Shown one piece after another: positions 1 to 5,070 of a stretch of 5,070 bases of DNA (positions within the stretch are counted from its first letter, which is position 1; every line of letters begins with the position of its first letter). The notes beneath the pieces are model-generated. The model did not search any database. It was not told where the DNA came from and saw only the letters and a list, made by a program, of their open reading frames with translations. The DNA is from an uncultured Lachnospiraceae bacterium (lineage in GTDB: Bacteria > Bacillota > Clostridia > Lachnospirales > Lachnospiraceae), in contig OMRN01000423.1 of assembly GCA_900313265.1 (NCBI GenBank), forward strand, positions 1 through 5,070. Reading direction: 5' to 3'. The position numbers were made by a program, and so were the translations under genes.

Positions 1-552
1 GAAAGTGCGCTGATGGCAGCGAACATTGCTCCCGGGATGAACCGTGAGTTCACGGCGGAGTCCTGGATTCATTTAATTCCGAAGAAAACCTGGTATAACT
101 GCATAAGCGATGCCGAAAATCGAATAGACAGGACGTTAAAAAAAGAAGATCTGGATATTCAGGGTTATGATCTTGATCCCGAGATGATTAAAATTGCCAG
201 AGAGAATGCCAGACTTGCCGGGGTGGAGCAGCTGATTCATTTTCAGACAAGGGATGTGAAGGATTTATCTCATCCGAAGAAATACGGTTTTTTGATTACA
301 AATCCTCCCTATGGAGAGCGACTGGAAGAGAAGAAAGAACTGCCGGAGTTATACCGGATGATCGGAGAGAGATATCGTGCACTCGACAGCTGGTCGATGT
401 TTTTAATTACATCTTATGAGAATGCCGAGAGGGACCTCGGAAGGAAAGCGGATAAAAACCGTAAGATTTATAACGGCATGATGAAGACCTATTTCCTTCA
501 GTATAACGGTCCGAAACCTCCGAAAAGAGAAAAAACGGACAGCAATATCTAG
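1..552 (+). CDS. rlmL: THUMP/class I SAM-dependent 23S rRNA guanine-N2 methyltransferase, C-terminal part (5' end outside window)
   Basis: This is the catalytic C-terminal part of an RlmL/YpsC-type RNA methyltransferase, which by family knowledge transfers a methyl group from S-adenosylmethionine to a guanine N2 of 23S rRNA in the cytoplasm. The frame is open from base 1, and the first residues (ESALMAANIAPGMNR) match the helix after the SAM-binding loop. The ATG at 13 is therefore internal and the true start, with the THUMP domain, lies upstream. Visible in the 183 residues are a SAM-ribose acidic motif GYDLDPEMIKIAREN (55-69), the catalytic NPPYGERLEE loop (101-110; NPPY at bases 301-312) and a C-terminal tail ending YNGPKPPKREK, typical of the family. 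It ends with TAG at 550-552. No clear terminator follows, only a 4-bp CGGC/GCCG stem at 556-570. The family assignment is firm; the exact modified base is inferred by homology. Confidence 0.93.
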   Translation, partial: ESALMAANIAPGMNREFTAESWIHLIPKKTWYNCISDAENRIDRTLKKEDLDIQGYDLDPEMIKIARENARLAGVEQLIHFQTRDVKDLSHPKKYGFLITNPPYGERLEEKKELPELYRMIGERYRALDSWSMFLITSYENAERDLGRKADKNRKIYNGMMKTYFLQYNGPKPPKREKTDSNI

Positions 553-852
553 ATTCGGCTCTTACTGCCGTAGTTCGGAACAATAAGAACGGAAATGCAG
601 TCCGGAACGGCGTAAAATGAATTTTGACTGAAATAGTCACATTTTTGCAAGAAATTAATTCGTAATTTAACTTTCAATATGTTGATTCTTAAATATTATG
701 TCAACCAATATGCGAATCCAAACGAAATAAGTGTTATGTAAACCAGACTACGCTAAGCCAAACTAAACGAAAGCGGACTAATATTTTAATGGTGACAGGC
801 ACCCGAAGCGGAAAAGTGACAGGCACCATTAAGGACAGGGGCATAAAGGAAA
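553..852. other. AT-rich intergenic region without a gene
   Basis: This 300-base gap separates the methyltransferase gene from rdgB. I see no convincing coding frame on either strand and no clean sigma-A promoter. A TATTAT at 694-699 lacks a good -35 at the right distance, and a TTGACT at 624-629 lacks a -10. Small symmetries are present: TGACT/AGTCA around 625-639, GTTGA/TCAAC at 681-685 and 701-705, and CAATATG repeated directly at 675-681 and 706-712. The right end holds the GTGACAGGCACC repeat cluster, listed separately. The promoter for rdgB is presumably in here but cannot be fixed from the sequence. Confidence 0.6.
786..841. repeat. GTGACAGGCACC short intergenic repeat pair with flanking inverted repeat
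   Basis: Two exact copies of GTGACAGGCACC lie at 792-803 and 816-827, 24 bases apart. They are enclosed by a perfect 9-bp inverted repeat, TTAATGGTG (786-794) and CACCATTAA (824-832). Each copy is itself nearly palindromic (GGTG/CACC around ACAGG). A related string, GGACAGGGGC (833-842), follows at once and reaches to within about ten bases of the rdgB start codon. From memory, GGTGACAGGCACC-type motifs recur between genes in several bacterial genomes and resemble REP-like elements mobilised by IS200-type (RAYT) transposases. That link is an unverified inference and no transposase gene is visible. Confidence 0.65.
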
Positions 853-1452
853 ATGAAACGTGTAATAGTGGCAACCGGAAACAAGGGAAAAATCGTCGAG
901 ATAAAATCCATTGTGAATGATCCGGAAGTAGAAGTGCTTTCGATGAAGGAGGCCGGAATCGAGGCCGATATTGTCGAGGACGGAAAAAGTTTTGAAGATA
1001 ATGCGATTATAAAAGCAAGGGCAGTATGGGAAATCTGCCACGAACTGGTGTTGGCGGACGACTCCGGTCTCGAAGTGGATGCGTTAAATAAAGAGCCGGG
1101 AATATATTCCGCAAGGTATATGGGTGAGGAGACACCGTACAGCATCAAAAATGCCGATATTATCAAGAGGCTTGAGGGCGTGCCTGACGAGAAGCGGACG
1201 GGACGTTTTGTATGTGCGGTTGCGGCTGTGCTTCCGGATGGTGAGGAAATTATTGTAACAAAGACCATGGAAGGCCGGATCGGATATGAGGAACGAGGGA
1301 CAAACGGATTCGGCTATGATCCGATTTTTCTGCCGGACGGATATAACTGCAGTTCGGGAGAACTCCCGATGGAAGAGAAGAATTTAATTTCCCACAGGGG
1401 GAAGGCATTCCGCAGAATGTGGGAGATTCTGGCAAAACTTGATGCAAAATAA
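853..1452 (+). CDS. rdgB: RdgB/HAM1 family XTP/dITP diphosphatase
   Basis: This is a non-canonical purine NTP pyrophosphatase. The family hydrolyses ITP, dITP and XTP to the monophosphate and pyrophosphate, keeping deaminated purines out of DNA and RNA. All signature blocks are present in the 199 residues: the triphosphate-binding TGNKGK near the N-terminus (8-13), FEDNAIIKAR, the metal/catalytic block LADDSGLEVDAL, PGIYSARYMG, the base-recognition NGFGYDPIF and the C-terminal ISHRGKA. The length is normal for the family. The start is fixed by TGNKGK lying seven residues from the methionine. The ribosome site is odd: AAGGA (846-850) is only 2 bases from ATG, while AGGGG (837-841) in the upstream repeat cluster is 11 bases away. 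The next gene begins 15 bases after the stop, so they are probably one operon, as with ysnA-ysnB in Bacillus. Confidence 0.97.
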   Translation: MKRVIVATGNKGKIVEIKSIVNDPEVEVLSMKEAGIEADIVEDGKSFEDNAIIKARAVWEICHELVLADDSGLEVDALNKEPGIYSARYMGEETPYSIKNADIIKRLEGVPDEKRTGRFVCAVAAVLPDGEEIIVTKTMEGRIGYEERGTNGFGYDPIFLPDGYNCSSGELPMEEKNLISHRGKAFRRMWEILAKLDAK

Positions 1453-1467
1453 ACGGATGAAAAAAGA

Positions 1468-1950
1468 ATGAAAATACTGGTAGTAAGTGATACACATGGA
1501 ATCGACAGACCTTTCTATGATTTGTATCGGAATTTGAAAAAAATGGACATGGTGATTCATTGCGGGGATTTGCAGGGAAGCGAGGAGGACTATTCCCGTT
1601 TCTTAAACTGTCCGTTTGCCGCGGTGAAAGGGAATAATGACTTTTTTACCATGCTTCCGAAGGACCGTGTTTTTGATTACGGCGGAAAGCGTTTTTTCGT
1701 AACTCACGGTCATTATTACAATGTTTCTTCCGGATATGAACGGCTGATCGATGAGGCGAAAAGCCGGGGATGTGATTTTGCGCTGTTCGGGCATACACAC
1801 CGGCCTTATTACGAAGTCCATGACGGAATTCATATCATTAACCCGGGAAGCCTGAGTTATCCGAGACAGTACAGCCACAGGCCGTCGTATGCAATTATCG
1901 AGGTGGATTCGGCAGGAGATGTGAAGGTAAGTTTAAGGGAAGTCGAGTAA
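1468..1950 (+). CDS. yfcE: YfcE/MJ0936-type metallophosphoesterase
   Basis: This is a small calcineurin-like phosphodiesterase of 160 residues, the usual length for the YfcE/YsnB family. These are cytoplasmic dimetal enzymes active on phosphodiester model substrates; the physiological substrate is not settled. The metal-binding blocks appear in order: SDTHG (D8, H10), HCGD (D34), GNND (55-58), THGH (H80, H82), GHTH (H109, H111) and NPGS (125-128). No key residue is missing, and there is no signal peptide or membrane segment. The start at 1468 places SDTH directly after the first beta strand, as expected. Its ribosome site is weak, a GGA about 10 bases upstream within an A-rich stretch. It follows rdgB by 15 bases, so translation may depend partly on coupling to rdgB. 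The pairing suggests a nucleotide-housekeeping role, which is an inference. Confidence 0.95.
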   Translation: MKILVVSDTHGIDRPFYDLYRNLKKMDMVIHCGDLQGSEEDYSRFLNCPFAAVKGNNDFFTMLPKDRVFDYGGKRFFVTHGHYYNVSSGYERLIDEAKSRGCDFALFGHTHRPYYEVHDGIHIINPGSLSYPRQYSHRPSYAIIEVDSAGDVKVSLREVE

Positions 1951-2054
1951 TCGAAAGCAGCAAATAAATACAGCGAACAAATGCAGTAAATAAACGCAGC
2001 AGAATATGCGGTAATTAAAGCTGTAATGCAAATATTTAATAAGAGGGGGGCAAC
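1951..2054. repeat. Short intergenic stretch with degenerate 25-26 base repeats
   Basis: Between the phosphodiesterase and the ATPase lie about 100 bases built from a loose repeat. GCAGCAAATAAATACAGC (1957-1974) and GCAGTAAATAAACGCAGC (1983-2000) agree at 15 of 18 positions with a period of 26. A weaker third copy starts at 2008 (GCGGTAATTAAAG, about 13 of 18). No terminator hairpin or good promoter is visible, so read-through transcription from yfcE into the ATPase gene is plausible. The last bases carry the strong ribosome site of the ATPase, AGAGGGGGG at 2042-2050, 4 bases before ATG. Confidence 0.5.
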
Positions 2055-2690
2055 ATGTTAAACGAAAACAAAATCTGGTTTGGGAAATCAGGTAATACCA
2101 AAATTTATGCACTTCCGAAAATGGCGAACCGCCACGGAATGATTGCCGGAGCAACCGGTACCGGTAAAACCGTAACGCTGAAAGTTTTAGCGGAGTCTTT
2201 TTCTTCCATCGGAGTACCGGTATTTTTGGCCGATGTAAAGGGAGATCTCGGCGGAATGTGCAATCCCGGTGTCGAGACGGAAGATATGAAAGCACGTATC
2301 GAACGGTTCGGGCTGGAAGAAGAGGGATTTAAATTCGAATCATTTCCGACTGTTTTCTGGGATGTCTATGCCGAAAAGGGTCTTCCGCTTCGTACGACCA
2401 TCAGTGAGATGGGACCGGTTCTTCTTTCCAGAATTCTGGAACTGAATGAAATCCAGTCGGATATCTTAAGCGTCGTATTTAAGATTGCGGATGACGAGGG
2501 ACTGCTGCTTATCGATACGAAGGACCTTCGTTCCATGCTGACCTATGTCAGTGAAAACAATAAAGAATTAAGTTCCCGCTACGGAAGTATGTCATCCCAA
2601 AGTTTAGGAGCGATTATCCGTTCCCTGATTGCGCTGGAAGGACAGGGCGGAGAGCAGTTCTTCGGCGAGCCGGCACTTGATATTCGTGAC

Positions 2691-2693
2691 TAG
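2691..2693 (+). other. In-frame amber codon inside the ATPase gene
   Basis: The codons before it read GEPALDIRD and those after it read IACDYTGKGKINVL, with no shift of frame. A single base change (TGG or TTG to TAG) explains it. From memory, relatives often carry an aromatic or hydrophobic residue here (an ALDI-x-DW-like string), which would fit TGG to TAG. TAG also ends the upstream methyltransferase gene, so TAG appears to be an ordinary stop in this genome. Confidence 0.9.
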
Positions 2694-3392
2694 ATTGCCT
2701 GCGATTATACCGGAAAAGGAAAAATCAATGTTTTAGACTGTCAGAAACTAATCAATAATCCGACGATGTATTCGTCCTTCATGCTCTGGATGCTTTCGGA
2801 ACTCTATGAAACCCTTCCCGAAGCGGGAGATCTGGACCGGCCGCGCATGGTATTTTTCTTTGATGAAGCGCATATGCTTTTTGACTCCGCAAGCAAATCG
2901 CTTCTTGATAAAATCGAGCAGATTGTAAAATTAATCCGCTCAAAGGGAGTCGGCGTATTCTTTATTACCCAGAATCCGAAAGATATTCCGGACGGGGTAT
3001 TGGGTCAACTCGGAACCAAGATTCAGCATGCACTTCGTGCGTACACGCCGTCCGAATTAAAGTCTGCAAAGGCAGCGGCCCAGGCATTCAGGGAGAATCC
3101 CGCCTTTGATACATTCCAGGTTTTAACCGAACTCGGCATCGGCGAAGCGCTTGTTTCCGTTTTGGATGAAAGCGGTGTTGCGACGATTGTAGAGCGTTGT
3201 AATATCCTGCCGCCTCAGAGTCAGATGGGTGCCATCGATGAGGCAACCAGAAATTCAAAAATTCAGTCAGAGCAGCTTTACATCAAGTATGTGGAGTCCG
3301 TCGACCGTGATTCCGCCTATGAATTCTTACAGCGAAAAGCGATAAGTGATGCTGAGGAAAAAGCCAGAGCCGAAGAAGTGGCAAGAATCGAA

Positions 3393-3623
3393 AAACAGCG
3401 TGCGGCAGATGAGGCTGCGGCATTAAAAGAAGCAAAACGTCAGGCGGATGCGGAACGAAAAGCCGCCGAAAGAGCAGAAATTCAGGCGCAGAAAGAAGCG
3501 GAACGTCAGGCAATTGCAGAACAGAAAGCCGCCGAGAAGGCTGCGCTGGCCGCGCAGAAACAGGCAGAGAAAGAGGCACTTGCCGCTCAGAGAGCTGCGG
3601 AAAAAGAAGAGGAAGCCAAGAAA
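3393..3623 (+). repeat. 33-base coding repeat giving 11-residue (hendecad) coiled-coil units
   Basis: Inside the ATPase tail, seven consecutive 11-residue units can be laid out. The best five have the pattern K-x-A-E-[RK]-x-x-[IL]-x-x-Q: KAAERAEIQAQ, KEAERQAIAEQ, KAAEKAALAAQ, KQAEKEALAAQ and RAAEKEEEAKK, the last being degenerate. The flanking unit KEAKRQADAER and a looser one before it extend the array. The composition is Ala/Glu/Lys/Gln with no proline or glycine, so a long charged helix or coiled coil is expected. An 11-residue period implies little supercoiling or a right-handed twist. The DNA has drifted between units, so the repeat is old or is selected at the protein level. Confidence 0.8.
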
Positions 3624-3677
3624 CGTGCGGTAAAGAGTGCCGGAAAATCCGTTGCAAATTCCGTTGCCGGAACAATC

Positions 3678-3764
3678 GGAAGAGAAGCCGGTAAAAACCT
3701 CGGAAAATCGGTTGGCGGTTCCTTCGGAAAAACCCTCGGAGGAAATGTCGGTGCATCCCTCGGA
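3678..3764 (+). repeat. Glycine-zipper coding repeat, glycine every fourth residue
   Basis: The ATPase C-terminus has glycine at eight successive every-fourth positions (305, 309, 313, 317, 321, 325, 329 and 333 of the product counted from ATG 2766). Each is preceded by a mostly hydrophobic residue (I, A, L, V, F, L, V, L), as in IGREAGKNLGKSVGG. This gives a 12-base period in the DNA. GxxxG arrays pack helices tightly and occur in membrane-inserting or oligomerising segments. Family members usually end in a shorter IGR..RGxLGSLF-like motif, seen here as LGRGIIGTLF. Confidence 0.8.
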
Positions 3765-3860
3765 AGGGGAATTATCGGAACGTTATTCAGCATTAAGAAA
3801 TAAATATTTTATAATAATAAAAAGACAGATTCAGCAGATTGGACATAAGGATAGATTTTT

Positions 3861-3886
3861 ACGGACAGGGAATTATCCCTGTCCGT
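3861..3886 (+). terminator. Strong perfect hairpin after the ATPase gene, probable terminator
   Basis: ACGGACAGGG (3861-3870) and CCCTGTCCGT (3877-3886) form a perfect 10-bp stem with a 6-base AATTAT loop, 57 bases after the ATPase stop. A further T-A pair (3860/3887) can extend it. The position and GC-rich stem fit a transcription terminator. However, the downstream bases (ATTAGATTTG) are a poor U-tract, and a T-run lies on the upstream side instead (3856-3860), so termination may be inefficient. The stem shares the octamer GGACAGGG with the repeat cluster before rdgB (833-840), possibly by chance. Confidence 0.6.
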
Positions 3887-3969
3887 ATTAGATTTGCGTG
3901 ATAAAGCCTTCCGGCAGATACTGTGCATGTACGATTTTTGATTTTTTTGTTAATTCGAAATAACGGGTA

Positions 3970-3999
3970 TTGACAATTCATTTTCGTGTATATTATAAT
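3970..3999 (+). promoter_or_regulatory. Consensus sigma-A promoter for the surface-protein gene
   Basis: TTGACA (3970-3975) and TATAAT (3994-3999) both match the housekeeping consensus at all six positions, with an 18-base spacer, one longer than optimal. T-rich tracts at 3934-3948 upstream could serve as an UP element. Transcription would start near 4006, leaving a leader of about 195 bases before the ATG at 4203. No operator-like palindrome overlaps the promoter. Confidence 0.88.
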
Positions 4000-4005
4000 C
4001 AACTC

Positions 4006-4202
4006 ACTTTCAAAAAGCGAAACGGTTCTGTTTCGTAATTCCACTTTTTTGTTTATGATTTCAAGAATTCAGCTTGATTTATTTTTGCGTGTCTAAGAAA
4101 GATTTCAACATTTTTCATTCATTTTCCAAATCGGAAAAAAATTCAGAAACTGACAATCGTTTGATTTTATTTGTTTATTTTAAGGGAGATTAGAATACAA
4201 AA
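4006..4202 (+). promoter_or_regulatory. Long AU-rich 5' leader of the surface-protein mRNA
   Basis: The predicted leader can form small hairpins. CGAAAC/GTTTCG at 4018-4035 has a possible outer helix CAAAAAG (4011-4017) with CTTTTTTG (4044-4051). Others are TCAAG/CTTGA at 4061-4077 and TTTTCC/GGAAAA at 4122-4138. The T6 run at 4045-4050 lies 9 bases after the first stem, so a weak attenuator is conceivable. A 13-codon upstream frame (ATG 4055, stop ending 4096) has no ribosome site and is probably meaningless. The presumed ribosome site AAGGGAG (4182-4188) lies 14 bases before ATG, which is unusually far. I recognise no known riboswitch class. Confidence 0.45.
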
Positions 4203-5070
4203 ATGAAAGAAAAAAAGAATAATTATTTACTTCGGATCGGCGCGTCAGTCCTGTCTGTGCTGATGATTTTTATACATGTTTTTGCATCGTATCATACCGT
4301 TTCAAAAGCGGAAACGATATACGGGGATCATATTATCGAGCAGGGAGAAAACATTCAGTACAGCGATGTTTTTGGTGCGGGAAGCTGGAGTACGCACCGG
4401 TATTCCTGGAACGGAAGAATCATTTACTGCATCGAATCGAATAAAGGAGCGCCCGGAAACGGGGCCAATTACGGATCCTCGTATATGGGTGATGTAGAAG
4501 GAAAAACAACCGGAATCGACCGCGGACTGCTTGCCTGTGCGATTGCGCACGGACCGGGCGGGGAACTCGATTATGCGGGAAGACAGTGGTGGATTGATCA
4601 CGGACGACCGGAAATCGGAAACAATGAAAACGGCATGTACGTGGTTACACACATTGCGGCCAATTACGCTTATGCGGGAATCAGTTCCAATACCAGAGAA
4701 ATCATCTATAAAGGAGTTCCCGGAGATTTATGGGGAATGTTCGATGAGTATATGCAGTTTCTGGGAAAAGTAGCTGCCGGTGAAAGTACGTATCAGCACG
4801 ACGGAAAGCCGACTTCCTGGGATAATTTCTGGGTTGAAATTCTGATGCCCGGGGAGAATACGGGATGGCAGCAGATGGCTGTTTATGCGGGTGTTCAAAG
4901 ACATTACGATCTTCCACAGGGAGTGGATATTGTTGTGCCGGTAAGTAAAAGCGGAGACGAAAAACATTCACTTGACGGTGCGGTTTACGGACTTTTCAAA
5001 AATGACGGAACCGAAATGGAACGGATTACATTAAGTGGTACAACTACAGCTGTAGGTAAATTTGAAATCA
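4203..5070 (+). CDS. Secreted SpaA-type surface protein with thioester-domain-like head (3' end outside window)
   Basis: These are the first 289 residues of what is likely a large Gram-positive surface adhesin. A signal peptide is clear: basic KEKK plus Arg11, a hydrophobic core (about 12-29) and a probable cleavage after SKA (residue 36). Residues 70-160 resemble the head domain of thioester-type adhesins, with WNGRIIYCIESNKGAPGNG (Cys76) and, later, YVVTHIAANYAYAG where classical thioester domains have TQxAIW. Here the glutamine position is His150. From about residue 240, VDIVVPVSKSGDEKHSLDGA followed by VYGLF begins a SpaA/prealbumin-like (Cna-B-type) repeat, a fold often locked by Lys-Asn isopeptide bonds; Lys249 is a candidate. 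The only possible start is ATG 4203, since a stop lies in frame at 4191-4193. A C-terminal sortase motif would be expected beyond the window. The function (host or mucus attachment) is inferred; the exact family is uncertain. Confidence 0.85.
   Translation, partial: MKEKKNNYLLRIGASVLSVLMIFIHVFASYHTVSKAETIYGDHIIEQGENIQYSDVFGAGSWSTHRYSWNGRIIYCIESNKGAPGNGANYGSSYMGDVEGKTTGIDRGLLACAIAHGPGGELDYAGRQWWIDHGRPEIGNNENGMYVVTHIAANYAYAGISSNTREIIYKGVPGDLWGMFDEYMQFLGKVAAGESTYQHDGKPTSWDNFWVEILMPGENTGWQQMAVYAGVQRHYDLPQGVDIVVPVSKSGDEKHSLDGAVYGLFKNDGTEMERITLSGTTTAVGKFEI

Larger units (their letters stand above)
2055..3803 (+). pseudogene. HerA-like DUF853 (YjgR-type) ATPase, interrupted by an in-frame TAG
   Basis: This is a P-loop ATPase of the bacterial HerA C-terminal (DUF853) family, related to E. 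coli YjgR. Its relatives are DNA-translocating HerA/FtsK-type motors, but the role of this branch is not well established. The 212-residue first half has Walker A GATGTGKT (32-39) and ADVKGDLGG. After TAG at 2691-2693 the same frame continues with IACDYTGKGKINVLDC, LLW-type helix WMLSELYETLPEAGDL, Walker B VFFFDEAHMLF (D270, E271) and FFITQNPKDIP, then ILPPQS. The second half (first ATG 2766, residue 238) ends in a hendecad coiled coil and a glycine zipper. Read through, it is 582 codons, longer than YjgR (about 500) because of that tail. The start has a strong AGAGGGGGG ribosome site. ATG 2766 has no ribosome site, and neither half alone has both nucleotide motifs. This could be a nonsense mutation or a one-base sequencing error; the rest of the frame is intact. 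Confidence 0.88.
3804..4202. other. Intergenic region with terminator-like hairpin, promoter and long leader
   Basis: This 399-base AT-rich gap separates the ATPase gene from the surface-protein gene. From left to right it holds an A/T-rich start (3804-3830), a 10-bp perfect hairpin (3861-3886), a small GCC/GGC hairpin (about 3906-3915), T-tracts (3934-3948) that could act as an UP element, a consensus sigma-A promoter (3970-3999) and a leader of about 195 bases with several weak hairpins. I see no convincing gene on either strand. The parts are listed separately. Confidence 0.7.

Noticed and set aside
786..1268. Long antisense open frame opposite rdgB
   Set aside because: It lies opposite a gene with full RdgB motifs, has a low-complexity Ser/Thr/Ile-rich translation and no recognisable domain.
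2691..2693. TAG read as pyrrolysine or as a reassigned sense codon
   Set aside because: The family is not one known for pyrrolysine, TAG also ends the methyltransferase gene at 550-552, and no pyl genes or suppressor tRNA are in the window. A point mutation or base error is simpler.
3283..3756. Antisense and alternative-frame open frames over the ATPase coiled-coil region
   Set aside because: They arise from the repetitive Ala/Glu/Lys codons; their translations are Arg/Leu/Pro-rich low complexity.
2766..3803. Second half as an independent gene starting at ATG 2766
   Set aside because: There is no ribosome site before it, it lacks Walker A, and homology to the family begins upstream of the ATG directly after the TAG.
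3810..3815. TATAAT just after the ATPase stop as a promoter
   Set aside because: There is no -35 element at a suitable distance and no gene directly downstream.
3893..3935. Resemblance of the GCGTGATAAAGCCTTCCGGC region to part of a c-di-GMP (GEMM) riboswitch
   Set aside because: The other conserved blocks and the receptor hairpin are absent, and the site lies upstream of the promoter, so it would not be in the leader.
4055..4096. A 13-codon upstream open frame in the leader
   Set aside because: It has no ribosome site and no regulatory amino-acid run; such short frames are expected by chance.
4302..4652. Antisense open frame opposite the surface-protein gene
   Set aside because: The + strand frame has a signal peptide, promoter and adhesin-like domains; the antisense frame has no ribosome site or motif.

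Overview
The window looks like a chromosomal segment from a low-to-moderate GC Firmicute, most likely a clostridium of the Lachnospiraceae type. The reasons are purine-rich Shine-Dalgarno sites, AT-rich intergenic DNA, AGA/GGA-rich codon use, the RdgB/YfcE-type gene pair (compare ysnA-ysnB of Bacillus subtilis), and a large secreted SpaA-type surface protein at the right end. All supported genes read on the + strand. No tRNA, rRNA, CRISPR array or intact insertion sequence was seen.

Layout. Positions 1-552 hold the 3' part of an RlmL/YpsC-type rRNA guanine-N2 methyltransferase. A 300-base AT-rich gap follows. It has no gene and ends in a short cluster of GTGACAGGCACC repeats that runs right up to the next gene. 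Positions 853-1452 encode an RdgB/HAM1 nucleotide-pool sanitising pyrophosphatase, followed after 15 bases by a YfcE-type metallophosphodiesterase (1468-1950). After about 100 bases containing degenerate 25-26 base repeats, 2055-3803 carries a HerA-like DUF853 (YjgR-type) ATPase. Its reading frame is cut by one in-frame TAG at 2691-2693, between Walker A and Walker B. The frame is otherwise perfectly open and the family signature continues straight across the stop. A roughly 400-base gap then contains a strong perfect hairpin (probable terminator), a consensus sigma-A promoter and a long AU-rich leader. The last gene (4203 to beyond the end) encodes a signal-peptide protein with a thioester-domain-like N-terminal region and the start of a SpaA/prealbumin-like repeat.

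How the genes relate. The first three are housekeeping enzymes (rRNA modification, removal of ITP/XTP-type nucleotides, a small phosphodiesterase). The ATPase has a strong ribosome binding site and may be co-transcribed with them. The surface protein has its own promoter and is a separate unit. The most notable observations are the amber interruption of the ATPase, its hendecad coiled coil followed by a run of eight glycines at every fourth residue, the histidine replacing the expected glutamine in the adhesin head, and the short intergenic repeats. I see no complete novel multi-gene system here.
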